NCBI GenBank assembly: GCA_016271365.2
Contig: JADMNL010000028.1
Span: 96,999,501-97,063,500, forward strand
Direction of reading: 5' to 3'
Origin: Neoceratodus forsteri
Taxonomy: Eukaryota; Chordata; Ceratodontiformes; Ceratodontidae
Length of the DNA stretch: 64,000 bases
The position numbers and the translations under genes were made by a program. Positions 44,927 through 57,650 of the stretch are shown piece after piece. Each line of letters begins with the position of its first letter. The first letter of the stretch is position 1. The notes beneath the pieces were generated by a model. That model was not told the origin of the DNA. It did no database searches and saw only the letters and a program-made list of their open reading frames with translations.

Positions 44927-46021
44927 ATGGTACAGGAAAGAAGCACGGGAGGCAATTGTGACTCAACCCAGGAAATTTGTCCTACACTGGGCATTGAAGA
45001 GTGCAGGGACTTAAGCAATGTTAGCTGCAAGGAAGAGCCAGACTGGTGCAAGACCCCAAGTGGTCATATCAAGAGGCCCATGAATGCATTCATGGTCTGG
45101 TCTCAGATTGAGCGAAGGAAGATCATGGAACAATGGCCAGACATGCACAATGCTGAGATCTCCAAACGTCTGGGCAAGAGGTGGAAGCTCCTCCAGGACA
45201 CTGAGAAGATTCCTTTCATCAAGGAAGCAGAAAGACTGAGGCTGAAGCACATGGCTGACTACCCAGACTATAAATACAGACCAAGAAAACGGGGCAAAAC
45301 TGGGACCAGCAAACCCAGTGAGAAGCTCTCAGTCAAAAGCAAAGCACATGCAATCAGTAGAACCACCACCAGCAAAGGGACAAAAACAAAGCAAGGTGCT
45401 GCCAAACTCAGAAACATTCATTCCATTTATAAGGCTAAAGACTTGAAGTATGAAATGGATGGAGACCAACTGGAAGTTCAGTTACCCAAGCCTTCTTTAA
45501 GTGACAACCCTAAGACTTGCAGCTTGGACTTAGAGAGCATCAACCAGGTTGACTTTTATGAAGAAGTGGGTGGAAATGGAATACCGGAAGCGCAAGCCAT
45601 GTCACACAGGCTATTTGGTTTCAGATCTCTTAGCCAAAGGTTTGGCACATTGCCTAAACTGCAGTCTTCTGAACACATATTAACATCAGCAAATGAAAGA
45701 TCTCCTGATCAGAGAAGGTCTTCAGATCCTGGATCTACATCACCAACTTCAACTAGATCCTTGTCTTCTTCCTTTGCCTCCTCATCTTCTTCAGATGAAG
45801 AACTGGAGGACGAAATACTGGACATTTTGTCCAGTGCAAACTTTGAAAGCATGGCCTCTGGGACTCTGGACTATACATCCTTGGATAAAGATGTAGATGT
45901 ATTTCACACAAGCTCAGGGTCACACTTTGAATTCCCAGACTACTGTACTCCAGAGGTGAATGAACTGATTTCTGGGGAATGGCTGGTCTCCAGTATTTCT
46001 GATTTAGTGTTTACTTACTAA
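44927..46021 (+). CDS. SOX12: SoxC transcription factor, SOX12-like
   Basis: 364-residue single-exon HMG-box factor. The start ATG has A at -3 and G at +4. Residues 1-38 are variable; 39-121 hold the DNA-binding HMG box ([45 protein letters not shown]), which bends DNA at WWCAAW-type sites in the nucleus. A basic tail (118-165), a Ser-rich stretch (268-289) and an acidic patch (290-299) follow. The C-terminal 33 residues ([23 protein letters not shown]) are the SoxC activation domain. Single exon and this tail define SoxC (SOX4, SOX11, SOX12). The Trp in MEQWPDMHN and LLQD in the box match SOX12, whereas SOX4 and SOX11 have Ser and K at these places. Human SOX12 is about 315 residues, so this one is longer in the middle. 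Lacks the Gly/Ala runs of mammalian SoxC. Family certain, paralogue likely. Confidence 0.93.
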   Translation: MVQERSTGGNCDSTQEICPTLGIEECRDLSNVSCKEEPDWCKTPSGHIKRPMNAFMVWSQIERRKIMEQWPDMHNAEISKRLGKRWKLLQDTEKIPFIKEAERLRLKHMADYPDYKYRPRKRGKTGTSKPSEKLSVKSKAHAISRTTTSKGTKTKQGAAKLRNIHSIYKAKDLKYEMDGDQLEVQLPKPSLSDNPKTCSLDLESINQVDFYEEVGGNGIPEAQAMSHRLFGFRSLSQRFGTLPKLQSSEHILTSANERSPDQRRSSDPGSTSPTSTRSLSSSFASSSSSDEELEDEILDILSSANFESMASGTLDYTSLDKDVDVFHTSSGSHFEFPDYCTPEVNELISGEWLVSSISDLVFTY

Positions 46022-49000
46022 ATAAACTAATACCTTTCTCAGTGTGTAATGTACAAAAAAAAAATCAGGAATTTAAGAAACCAGCTTTGTGCAGGGGATA
46101 GGCATCTTTTTTTTCCCAGTTTAACCCATTAATTGCTGACTGTACTCTGCATCCTCCAGCACAGTAAGATTTCATGCCAGCTTTAAAAGGACATGTTTAA
46201 GCTCAACATTGTGAACAAAAGCATTGATAAAAAGCAATTAATTTGCATATGCACTTTAAAAAAAAACTGAAGCTGAAGACGCAGACCAAACATCTTGATT
46301 TCTTTCACAAACTCAACTAAGAAGAAAACAAAAGGCTTGAGGTGTTACAAAGTACACTTGAGGGTTAAAAAGAAAACATATCCTTTTTGGTAACTGATGA
46401 ATGTGGTTTATCCAGAGCCATCACATGGGTAAATAATAGATACCGTGATCATTAGTGAAATAGTGTGTTTGTCCTAAGTGACAAAACTAACTTTTATATA
46501 CAGGTACCAAAGGTGGGGGGAGTTACAAAGCATTTTTAACAGGTGGAATATATGTTTAATATTTCACCACTACAGATGGTACAGTATATGATGTTTATAG
46601 AATATGGTACATGTATTTCCATTCTCAAAACAACTTGCTTTCATTGTTTTCCAAAAGTTGATATTTCACTGGTTTATTTCACGTGGGTGAGATCATCTCA
46701 ACGTCCATTTTAGAAGTTGCACTAGACATAGATGGTGAAGATATGTTTGTTGCCTAATAGAAGTAAACATTTTCCTTTTCAAAGAGGAGCCATTTACAAA
46801 AACCTGTCTTTTTGCAATACAGACTTTTTCTGACTTTCCATTTTTAGTACTAGATATTTATTAGACATACTGTGTATGTGTGAAACTGTTGAACTGGAGG
46901 CTGAATTGTAGCCACAAGCAGAGCCTGTGACCTTTTCTGTAGAGGAAAGGTTGCTGCGAGACTGTGAGTCTTGTGTAGTCTGGTCGAAAAAAAAAAAGAA
47001 TTGATCCCGCACTGCCCAAAGCCTGAAGCCCTGGCACTAATCCTGTTCTATTTTTGTTAAATAATTCATGAAAAACGCAGCAGTAGTATTCCAAGACCTT
47101 AGCTGATAATGAATCTTATCCACAGCAAGGCAGGATGGGGGCAAGATTAGAAAACAAGAACAGAAAAAGGGAAAAAAATGTAGTGTGCTAAATATAAGCC
47201 CTCTGAATATGCTCAACAAAACTAAGTCATAGACTTCAAAGTACAAATGCAGTCAACAAGCAAACATATCTTCACCTAGAGTACAAAACATTGTTGTGAA
47301 AAAATGCAATGATCGGGGCTGTTCAAAGAATACACTGACATGTTCCTGTGTGTGCTCTCAGATGTCTGACAATTTTTCTTGTAACTCCAGGGTGATTTTC
47401 TTGTAAATTACATTAATTCCAGGGGAGCTGGAACTGCTCTTTTTACCTAAATTAGCAATGTAAGTTCAAGGTTACAATTTCCCTATTGCTGGCTCCATTT
47501 AAGCACAGGAGCCCCTGTAGATCTGGGAGCACTGATCACTGCTTTATAATAATAATGAACTTGGCTTATTAGTTGAAGGCAATACTGGGTCAGATGAAAC
47601 TCCATATTGAGTGGCTGCTTACTGCTTATTGGCGATGCTGCTGAATGTGAGTCCTGTGTACTGAGGGACCTTACTTGAACTTTCTTAGCAGAGCTGTTTG
47701 GGGGGTTGGTGATTGTGTGACAGTGAATAATGACCTCTCCAGAAATTCTCCAGCTAGAATGGCACATCTGCTGCTTACCCAGAAAATGACCAAAAAAAAC
47801 CCACATTTTTTTAATGCTCTGGTAAACTAAAATCAGTCCTTTGACTAGAGTTTCCGGCAGGGGTTTATTAAAATTCTGTTAGCCTCATAATGTATTCAGT
47901 CCACCTCTACTGGACTGCAGGTGCTGTATAATAACTTTTATTTAAAGGACAAAAAATGAGGGCATAAAATATGAGTACATTCGCTACCAAGTTTTTAAAA
48001 AAAAATGATGTGCTTGTGGCTATTAATGGTTCATCTTCACCGCCAACCTGGATATGTCATGAAACAGTAAAGCATCAAACTGTGTTTGTACCAATTTTTG
48101 AGAAAAAAATTGCTTTCTAGCAAGCCTTGCACCTTTTTATAGCCAGAGGCAACTTCTAGTAATTGCCTGCCCTATACTCCAGAATGCCTCTCCAGGGACT
48201 CTGGGTCTGTGAAAAGATGCAGCTCAGGTCCGCAGCTTGGTTTCAGCTGCCTGATCGTGCCATCTAAGAATGGAGAGAAACGTTTAATTTGCCAGCTGTC
48301 TTCGCCGCCTTCAGTCTCTCAGAGTGTATGTGTATGTGTGGGGGGGAGCTCATCTGGGTCCTAGTGCTCATCTGGTTGTCAGATGCACCACCATTTTTCT
48401 ACCTGTGATCTCAATTGTCTTCTGTGGAAGCACACTTTACCTTGCAAAGAGGAACCCTTTTTCACAGCCAATGTCATTTTTCCTTCTTGCAAAAACTTCT
48501 GTGATGTTTGTAAGAACTCCAGCATAAACATTTGCAGTAATTCTGTTGCAGGATTCCTACAGTTTTGCCGAGTTTCAGCAGTTTAATTTTTCTTTTTTCT
48601 TTTTTTTCTGTGGGAGCTGAGATCAACACAGGTAGTGATGCTCCAGAAACTGAGTAAGGAAACCCATGCAAAATATCTTCTCAGTAGCAGCAATGATCTT
48701 CTGTGGCATGGTCAAAACCTATGATGATTCTGAAAAAAATAATCTACAGGGAGGCAGGATGTCTTTTCTCACCGAGGAGGAAATTCTGCATCCTGCCTCA
48801 CCTTCTGCAATCCTAAAAATGCAAAACTCCAAGGGGTTTGAATATACAGGGTTCATTCATTCTCACACAGAGATGAATATTTAAGGGACAGGGGAATCAG
48901 TTCATATTAACATCCAGATTGCATGTCCTCCTCTCCTGCACCTTAGGTAGGGTGTCCTAGAGCACCTTGGATAATCTATGGTAGTTTCAGGATACCCACG

Positions 49001-49140
49001 AGAATGGACATTGTTAAACTACTTAATTATGCATGAGGCTAGCATGTGCTCTGATTGGCTGCTGTACTGGGTGTTAGTCTCTTAGAAACACCCGGTACAG
49101 TTTAGACCAGGGCAGCATGTACATGTGTAAAGCATGTCTT

Positions 49141-49176
49141 TAACTAACTAACTAACTAATTAACTAACTAACTAAC
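49141..49176 (+). repeat. (TAAC)n microsatellite
   Basis: Nine units, one altered to taat. Confidence 0.95.
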
Positions 49177-50494
49177 GTGATTAGACTTGTACTCACAATA
49201 ATGTACTTACAAGTGGGCATTTGGTCGGCATTAACAACTGGTCTGACATTCCTAGTTGGGCATTAATGCCCTGGAAATGCTCATTTGTTTGGGCATTCTT
49301 GCTTCCCTATGGACCTCACTGAAGCTGACTGCAGAAACCAGTGCTCTGAGTGGTTGAATAGCAGTTCTTGTGCCACTTATAATTATTAATGAACCATTAG
49401 TGCAAACAGAACACCAAGACCCATTCTGCACACTCAAGTGCTTAGGTTTTTAAGTCAAAATGCTCTTTTTAGGGAGGTCTGGATTTTGGAATAGTTATAC
49501 GTGCCTCCATATTGTCTCTTTATTAGTCGACAAAAGACCAGTAGGACATTAGTGTCTCAGGAATACTTTCCCAAGCAGTCCATATTCTTCTTCTAACATA
49601 TGACAGCTACATCAATCCTTTTTGCTTCATTACATACTTGGATTCTTTTGTCGCAAGGTATCCCTGTCATTAGTCTAAAAAATTATCCAGATTATCCAGG
49701 ACTATCCAAGCCAAATTATCCATTATCTGGTCTATCCAACCACATAAAGCCCCTTGAGCTATCCAGGGGATTGTGATCCAGTGCAAAGTACAGTGTATGC
49801 CAGTATCTTCAGCTACTACGCCCACAGTATTTGCTAATCTCTCTTTGAAAGTGTACAGAAACTTCCTTTGAACTGAAAATAGCTTACCAGTGCAGCCCAC
49901 ACAGTGGGGTCAGACTCAGCACCACACCGTGTGTTTCACAGTCTCAGTTAACCCATGAAGAAAGGATTGCGTGTCTATAATGGTGAACAGACAGCCCCAA
50001 AGCTTAACCTCTTTGACTGGCATTATTCAGCCGACTGCCTATTAAAGGATTTCTCTTGAAAATTAGTATATTTTTACAGATGAGATTAATTCTCAGTATA
50101 CAGTGCTGAAATTACATGGTACAGCACGGATATTTTTCTCTTCCACCAAATGTATTAAATGCGCCCCTGTGGCAGTTGGTGTTCATTCTGATCATGGTGA
50201 GGTCCTTTACTGGAGCTGAGCTATAGCATAGGCTAGGCATACCATTTTGATATCACAACAGAGTAGGGCTTGGGGTAGTAGGTATCTTCTTGGCAGCCCT
50301 CCCCCCCCAAAAAAAACTAGGACAATTGTTGAATTTCAGAACATTTCAAAACCCCTACACTGAAATGGGCTTGGTGGCTGTGAGTACAAAACATCCAATT
50401 TGCCTCTAATTTGCATGTCAACTCAAAACAAATTACGTGTAAACTAGAAGCTGTACTCGGGCAAGGTGTGGCAACAAGAAACATTTCCAACAGT

Positions 50495-50770
50495 TTAGTG
50501 GCACAGTGGCTATGTCAGAGTGTCTACAAGCAGAAGACCAGGGTGCTAATCTTGGCAGGATCTTTTACTGGGTGCCTAAGGGTTAGAGCACTAACTTGGG
50601 AGGCAGAAGGCCACAGGTTCAAACCCCACTAGCACTGAATACTCACTTTATGACTTTGAGCTAGTCACTTAACCACTCAGTCTACCAAGCTGTAGAAATG
50701 GAGCCCACAGAAAATAAGATGTTGCTTCCTAGCTGGGCTATCTTGGTTAAATAAAGTGTAAACAAAAAAA
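50495..50770 (+). mobile_element. CORE/MIR-type SINE with two tRNA-like modules
   Basis: Plus-strand SINE. A first module (ttagtggcacagtggctatg, about 50495-50560) precedes a second with an A-box-like gggttagagcactaac and B-box ggttcaaacccca (about 50580-50630). A CORE-like gactttgagctagtcactta follows. The tail is ttaaataaagtgtaaac plus A9. Confidence 0.7.
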
Positions 50771-51178
50771 AAATTATTTTTACTGTGTATTCAAGTTTGG
50801 GACCATTTCACATCTGAACCACAAAAGCTCCACCCATCCTTATTAATTTCTGGCAACTTTTGACATTCTGCTGCCCAAGTAACCAACCTCTGATCCAAAG
50901 GAAAGGCCAACTAAATCTCAAAGTGCATTCCATTTCATATCCTGAAGCAAAGAGCACTGGGAACTGCAAATAGAGTATGAAGAGAACAGGTCCCAGTTAG
51001 ATACTTTCGTGTGAAATGGTGAAGGGTCTTAGGGCCCAGATGATACCATTATTTCCTTGGAGTATGACTGATGCTTAGACAGATCAGCTCTGCACATCCA
51101 TGCCAATGGTCTGTATGAAGTATTGGTCTCAGTTGTTGTTATTAGGATTAGATTAAGGCAGAAAGGGGCCCTGTGGCA

Positions 51179-51392
51179 CTTTATTTTTATTTTATTTATT
51201 CACCAGTTTTGGCCAGGAAAGGCAAACTAAGCCAAACTTGCTTCCAGGTACATCCTAGGAGCACATTGAAGTTGTGTGACTTGCACGTGGTCACACAGTC
51301 TGCGAGTGGTGGCTGTGGGATTCAAACCTAGGTCTCCAGGTTTGCAGCTCAGTGCTCGTAACCACTATGCTATACTGCCTCCCACTTGAGTG
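51179..51392 (-). mobile_element. tRNA/CORE SINE with LINE-like tail
   Basis: Read on minus: head gggaggcagtatagcatagt with B-box ggtttgaatccca, CORE cacgtgcaagtcacacaac, then a 3' part ggcttagtttgcctttcctg ending in repeated AAATAAAATA. The 3' part resembles the 3' end of the resident Rex1/Babar-like LINEs (for example 37372-37450). Confidence 0.75.
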
Positions 51393-52799
51393 GTCCTGAT
51401 GCCCCTGACCCCCATCCTCGGAACCCATACCCAACTGTAGCAGAACAGTATTGCCATGATATGGATGACGCTAATCCCGCCAGTTCATGGCTACATTAGT
51501 AGTCTTGATTCCCACAGCAGCTGAAAAACAAACTCAGCTCAAAGTAATATGATTTTATAACAATAAATCTGCTGTGGAAAGAAAAAAAAAGTGAGGGCTG
51601 GGGGAGGTGAACTTTCTAGTCTATGTGGTCCCCAGGCAACTGGCTCTTTTGTCTGTACATTAATCCAGCAGTGGTTGCTATAGGATCTTGGCTGTCTAGG
51701 GCTTAACCCTCAGTCTATTAAAAAAAAGAAAAAAAGAGCAGCATGGTTGCAAAGCCGCCGCAGGTTTTGTCATGCATGCTGCAGGCACTGATAAGAAGTG
51801 CAGCAGCTGCCCATGTTCCTCTGAGTTTTCTTGTGGACTGATTTGCAATGTCTTTCTACCCAGTACACAGAGAAAGGAGAATGCAAATAGGGAGATTTAT
51901 TTTTTATTCAAATAGAAGCAGTTGGGTAATTGACTTAATTGTGCACACAGTCTGCCCTAGTCCGAATGCTGTCCTTGGAAGCTAAGGCCTCCTGTGCATT
52001 ATAATGAGATGGTATGTGGTGGTAACGCTGTGCACGGCTTAAGTGCTGTTGAGAATGGTAGCACAGCTGTATGCTACAACGAGTATTATACCTGACGGCA
52101 CAATAATGAGGTGTGTTGGGGCATATGTTTCCCCGTGTCTAAATGGCTAAACTCTGATCTGGTGAGAGTAATTGTAAACATTCTGGCACAAGGTGGGTTC
52201 AGCCAGAGTTTTTTTTTATAGAAAACTAATGGGAAAAATGCAGCAGTAACATCACATGGCCTCAGCAATGAGAGCACAGTCAGCGTACATTCACTGGGGC
52301 TGTGCCTGTCCCATCACAAAACCCACACCTGCAGATTTCCTTCTCAGAACAACACCATGAGGGATAAATGGAATATCACATGGGCATTAGTCAGCGAAGC
52401 CCTCAGCTTATTGCACTTCTGAGAAGGTAACAGACAGTTCATAAATTGGCATCATAGTCTGTCTGTGCATTATATAGTGTGCCTCATTAGTGAATAGTGA
52501 ACCAAAAAGGCACATTTGGCCACATGATATTCTCCTGCATGACATTTTCAACACTCCAACAGGTAGAGGGACATATATAATGTTAAGGCCCTCTTTTCTG
52601 TTTTTGTTGACTGGGGAAAGAGAGCTAGACAATACTGCCCATTTTTAACCTTGCCCTGGGGGGATACAGGTGCATAATTACCAACTGAAACTGATCCACA
52701 TAAAACTGTTGGTGGTATTTTTAGTGAAAGGGTGAAATTTGGCCAAGGCACTGGGGGAAATCCCCCTACTCTTTGAGAAGTTCTATGGGACTTTGGGGC

Positions 52800-53010
52800 T
52801 ATAGTGTTACCTAAGCAGCCACCAGAACAGGCAGACTGAATCTCAGTTTAATGTCTCATCCAAAGGACAGTACACCCCAGCAGTACGGCAACCCTGTAGT
52901 ACTGCACTTGGGTGCCAGTGTTAATGGCATGCGCTCAATCCCAGTGTGGGACTTAAACCTAAAACCTCCTGGCCCAGAGGTGGATGTCCCACCTAGTGAG
53001 CCATGCTATT
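52800..53010 (-). mobile_element. SINE-like repeat with reversed tRNA-type box
   Basis: Contains tctcatccaaaggacagt and tgggacttaaacctaaaacc; the latter is a reversed B-box-like motif with a tRNA-like gagccatgc behind it. I recognise the style of an old vertebrate SINE but not the family. Confidence 0.45.
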
Positions 53011-54110
53011 AACCTTGCATGCTGCTGGCCTGTTAGTGGTACTAAAAAATCTTAGAGAGGCTCTTGAAAACTTGGAGCTCATTTCAGCTCTTTCTTGTCG
53101 ATTCAGGGCTGGTGAAGCCTCAGGCCCTTGGCAATGAAAGGTACCCCCCCTCCCATTTATGCATAAGCCAGCTAAAGATGGGTGATGTGCACTGTCCCTT
53201 ACAAAACTCTGCCACAACAGCTTTCTCAGCCTTCTCTTGAAGGCACCTGCTGCTCCTTGGGATACTGTGAATCATTTAGAGTTTGTTCCATTCTGCCACT
53301 CTTTTCCAGGCTCAGTTCTACCCACTTGTGTGGCGATGCTTTGCTGATGCAACCTTTTGTCTGTGAGTTCTGAGACCACCTGACCCTTTGCATTTATGGT
53401 GGTCTGTTACATGGTTGGTTCCATGATCTACAGCAACAAAAGACACAAGGATGTATCCATACGATTATCCAGCTTGCTAGCACATTACTCTTGTCTGTTA
53501 ATGGCACAATCACAGTAGTCAGGAATAAAAAAAAAAAAGCAGAGATTGTTACTTGCTTTTGAAGTTGGGTTCAAGAGTGGAAGCAAAGGGTGAAAACAAG
53601 AAAAGGCAGAATGAGGAAAAACAAATAGCCCATCTCCATAAGGAAACAAGAAGCTCAGACACAGTATGGATTAAGAATGCACTTGCAAAATATCTGTTTA
53701 AAAGCCTCTAGAAAAGATTGTATGTTTGATTTTGGAAATATAACATTGTAGAGAAAACTTCAAAACAATACTTTGTTCCTTTTTGAGCACAGCAATCTGT
53801 AGAGGAAGCTCGGTGCTCCTGAAGCTGAACAGGGTAACGGATTTATAATCATAGTCTTAACAGGTGGCACTCTACATAAAGTTACACTCATCCGGACAGA
53901 CGCCAGCAGCAACTGCCTAGGGCTTTCAAAGCGTGTTTGGCAGGAGGCCAAATCTCACAGCTTCTGTTTAAGAAGCACAGAGCACCCTCTTGACCCTAGA
54001 AATCTGCTAAAAGAAAGCTGGCTGGGGAAGTAGTCATAGTCACTTTACTGATGTTGGGCTACCTTATGGGCTTTTATTTTTAACATGAATGTAGTTACCC
54101 AAGGGATAGC

Positions 54111-54640
54111 CCAGTTGAGATTACAGGTGTTAGAAGTAGCTCTAAGTAGGCAAAAACCAAAAACACATGACAGGGTGTGTGGTAATACTAAATTAATGCA
54201 TGGTCATGTGATCAGTTTTGACCAATCAGATTGCTTGTTTGGTTCAAGACATTTTATAAAAAGATTTAAATCCTTTTAGAATCACAGGGTTCAAGTTCTA
54301 ATTTAGAACTAGAACACTCATGGGTTTCAGGTATTAAGGGTTCTGAGTAAGGCACAACACATTACAGGGTGTGCAGTTATAAGGGTATGATGCATGGCTT
54401 GAGTGATTGTAAGGCACAAGATATAGCCAAGTGCCACAACAACCAGAGAAATGCATTATTCCCTTATGATCACACACCCTGGAGTATGTTATCCCGTTTA
54501 TAAAATGGGCTTGTATTCGTTAAAAAAAAGTATTTTGTTCACATGAGTTGTATGGTTGTAAGGAACTAATCAATGGTCATGTGGCATGTTTCATGAGATT
54601 ACAGGATTTTCAGGGCCCATTTTATAAATACTTAATAAAA
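54111..54640. repeat. Hairpin repeat family H, copy 1
   Basis: An imperfect ~32-bp inverted repeat: acagggtgtgcagttataag at 54364 on, pairing with 54451-54482 (atgcattattcccttatgat). The phrases acagggtgtgtggtaata (54170) and ttttataaaatggg-like ends recur. A second copy lies at 57385-57650. No ORF. Confidence 0.5.
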
Positions 54641-55868
54641 TGTTGTTGTTTTTTTCTTTCAGACATTTTACATCTAGGAATTGTAGTCTGGAAAATAAAC
54701 TAATTATCAGGAATTACAATCTCAAATATTTTATTGAGCCACACATATAAGTATGTGCTGCTCATTTGCCTGTATATGCAGCTGTGCCAAAGTACTATAC
54801 AATACACCAATTCTGAATCTGGGCATTTGTGTTGTGAATGGCACTTACCATTTCGTTCTGCACGTGCAGTGAAACAGAATATTATTGCAGTGCTGAGATT
54901 TTGCAAAGGGCCCTCCATGGCCAAGGGACTGTGGCCCCGATTTTCAAAGCTCTGGATGCAGGACATGTGGCAGCTGTAGTACTGCAAATGTGCCAAAATG
55001 TTTGCATGCGATTTTTAAACATTTTAACCTATTTGTGATCGTTTGCTCGCTTTATGGCAGAAAAATTATGCATGTATCATTTATTTATTTATTTTATTTT
55101 GTTTGAGGCATGCATCATTTTTGATGCGCAACATTTTACAGGGTCTAACAATAATGTCACAACTCACAAGTAGCACAATTGTGACAAAAATCATGCCGCA
55201 GTTCTTTCAAAACCTTTTCCTAAGTCCCTATGTTCAATTTTCCCTATGTACTAGTTTCAAGAGATAAATTAGATTAAAAAGCAGGAAGAAGGAATGTAGA
55301 TGCTACTTTTCTGTTTTAGGATTGTGCACAATTTCAGGACAGTCTGATATTCAGGATAATCCCGCTACATTTGGGGAGAGTCCAGTTTTGGTGAGAAGCA
55401 GCATGCTAGATCTGTGAAGCCCTGTTCCAATTGCTCTGCTTAAACCTGTTTAAGTAAACTACTGCAACAGTGTTTTGAGAGTCTACTGCTTGGGAAATTT
55501 GTTCTGCATGTTTGTACCACCACTGTTTCGCCCCCAGACCACTCTTACCATTGTGAGAATGGTCTCACGTGCATTCTTAGGAGACAAGAACTGTGAACCG
55601 AAGGTGAACGGTTCTGATACCCTATGAATATGAGACCACTTTTATACCCGGTAGTAGTATTAATATATTATTGATTGAACTTGATCAGTAATATATAGAT
55701 TTGTTGAAAAAACATTACTGGAACCTGCATGTTTCCAGGGAAGCTGAGAGTGAGACACTCTTCATGCAGAAAGCGTCTCACGCGCAGAGGAAAGGAGTGT
55801 TCTAATTGGTTGGAAGGGCTCTACAAAGCCAGTTCTACAACTAAGTTGTTGACCGCAATCACAGAGAT

Positions 55869-55907
55869 GGATTTATGTCAACCACAACTTGTGGTTGACA
55901 TAAATCC
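55869..55907. repeat. 39-bp perfect palindrome
   Basis: Arms 55869-55887 and 55889-55907 (ggatttatgtcaaccacaa and its exact reverse complement) with a single central C at 55888. Confidence 0.95.
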
Positions 55908-56029
55908 AACTGGAGACCCCGGCTGTTTTTTCATTTGGGAGCTTCACCCCCTGAACCTGTCAGTAAACCGTTGATGTTGTCAGCATCAACATTTTCACTG
56001 TAATAGTGTTGCCATACAGGGGGCATACC

Positions 56030-56160
56030 AATTGGGCGCACTCCCCCCGATTTATAATAAATTAAGCCAGGGTTGTGTGGATTGTGCCTATCCCATGCAT
56101 GCTTGAAACCCACCACTGTTTCGCCCCCACCACCTCCACTAGAAGACATCCAAAGGCTCA
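56030..56160 (-). mobile_element. CR1 3' coding scrap
   Basis: Minus frame with ETVVGFKHAWDRHN, the conserved CR1 ORF2 C-terminus. The same block occurs on minus at 40090-40170. Confidence 0.65.
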
Positions 56161-56199
56161 ACTAGTGCTAGTGCACCAGCCAATTGTATCTGCTTAAAA

Positions 56200-56550
56200 T
56201 TAGAACTGTGCAGGATACGGAATTCCTCCAACAAAATTCAGGCACAGTGGCAATTTCAGAATTTTTCAATAAATTCTATGGAATTCTGAAACTCTTTTCA
56301 TTTAAATGGTGGATTATTTTTCCACGAATTGTGTAAACCGTAGATTTGCTTTCTGTGGTTTACAGAAACCTAATCCATGCTTTTTGTAAACCGCAAACTT
56401 TTAATCTACAGTTTAAATTCTGCTTTTGGAATTTGAGAATTATGTTTTCATCAGAATGTTGCAGAATTTGGTGGAATTTTCCAAAATTCCATGGAATTCC
56501 ATTCCATTGGAATTTGAAAATTCTGCCCAGCACTATTTTGCAATCCATTT
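56200..56550. repeat. Possible MITE with weak inverted ends
   Basis: Left agaactgtgcaggatacgga and right ttctgcccagcactatttt pair loosely. The interior is rich in gaattc/ggaatt and gtttac inverted pairs. No clear target duplication. Confidence 0.3.
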
Positions 56551-57384
56551 AGCCTGATAATGGATTCCAGTGTTGCATTACAAGTAGCCGTGCCACATCA
56601 GTGGATAGTCTGGACTGAGTAGGGAGTAGCTCTAATTGTGTGGGTAATAAAATGCTAAATAAAGGGTGTTAGTTACTCCTCCAGTCCTAAAACAGTATTT
56701 TTCCATCTTGGGATAATATTGACTTCCAAAGTGTCAGTAGTCCCACCCCAGAAATTAAATAAATGCAGTTAGTTTGGGGACAGTGCTGTTTGCTGCGTTA
56801 ACGTGTGTGCAATTTCTGCTGCATCTTTTTAGTAGGGTCAAATAGACCCAGCCTGCTTGCATGTTTGAAAGAAAACCCTTAACTGTTTCTCCCCCATTGA
56901 AAATGTAAAGGGTAGCTCTCCAAGCAACTCAAAGGCAACATGCATTCTGAGTGGGCAGGTGTGCTATTTTCCATTTTAGGGCTCTCAAGCCAAGCCCTCA
57001 TGTGGTGAGAATTTCTGGAGAAATCTTTGGGCTGTTCCCTAACAGACGCAAATCAAAGAGGTTAAAACATTCTAATGAAACTGGGAGAAATTAGACTAAT
57101 TGCGTCTACATTGTATATGTTTGTGGCTAGGGGAAGAATGTAAGTCCTAACATGGGCAGAAAGCTGTGTTGGGGGTTGAGTGGGCTTTAACTCTACAATT
57201 CATGTTGCTGTTAAGGTCAACTGAAAGTTGGGGGTGCAATGTTTGGGGACATTAAACTCACTAGAAGACCTGGCATATTGAAAAACTGCAGTGTGTAATG
57301 AGGAAAACAATCTCTCTCTGACACAGATCATGTCCAAGGGGTGGCAGGCTTCAAGCTGGAACACCACTGGCTCCTAGTACGGGC

Positions 57385-57650
57385 CATCAAGTTTATATAA
57401 TTGGCATGACCGGGAGTGGGTTATTGTGGGATAATGACACATTTCATAAAGTGAGACACAAGGCAAAGCGAAGTTTCCTATGCAGCCAAGGTGAGCCATT
57501 ATCCCACATAAACACACACCTTGGAGTGTCTTACTGTAATTATAAAATGGGTCCCATGATTTTTGCTGTGTAGAAAAAAATGCTCAGTCATCTGGTCAGA
57601 TTTCACCAATTGTAACGCATGATTTTCTCAACCCATTTTTTAATAAACAA
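57385..57650. repeat. Hairpin repeat family H, copy 2
   Basis: gggttattgtgggataatga (about 57418) pairs with cattatcccacataaacac (about 57499); the end ttataaaatggg matches copy 1 at 54500. No ORF. Confidence 0.45.

Noticed and set aside
44927..46021. SOX4 or SOX11 identity
   Set aside because: HMG-box positions (Trp after MEQ, LLQD) and the [10 protein letters not shown] end fit SOX12 better; kept as the alternative.
46021..46026. AATAAA overlapping the SOX stop codon
   Set aside because: No GU-rich downstream element nearby and would leave almost no 3' UTR.
50580..50640. tRNA gene
   Set aside because: A/B-box-like motifs belong to a SINE with CORE region and A-tail; no cloverleaf expected.
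54700..54996. 98-codon ORF downstream of SOX
   Set aside because: No similarity recognised, AT-rich context, overlapping ORFs on the other strand.
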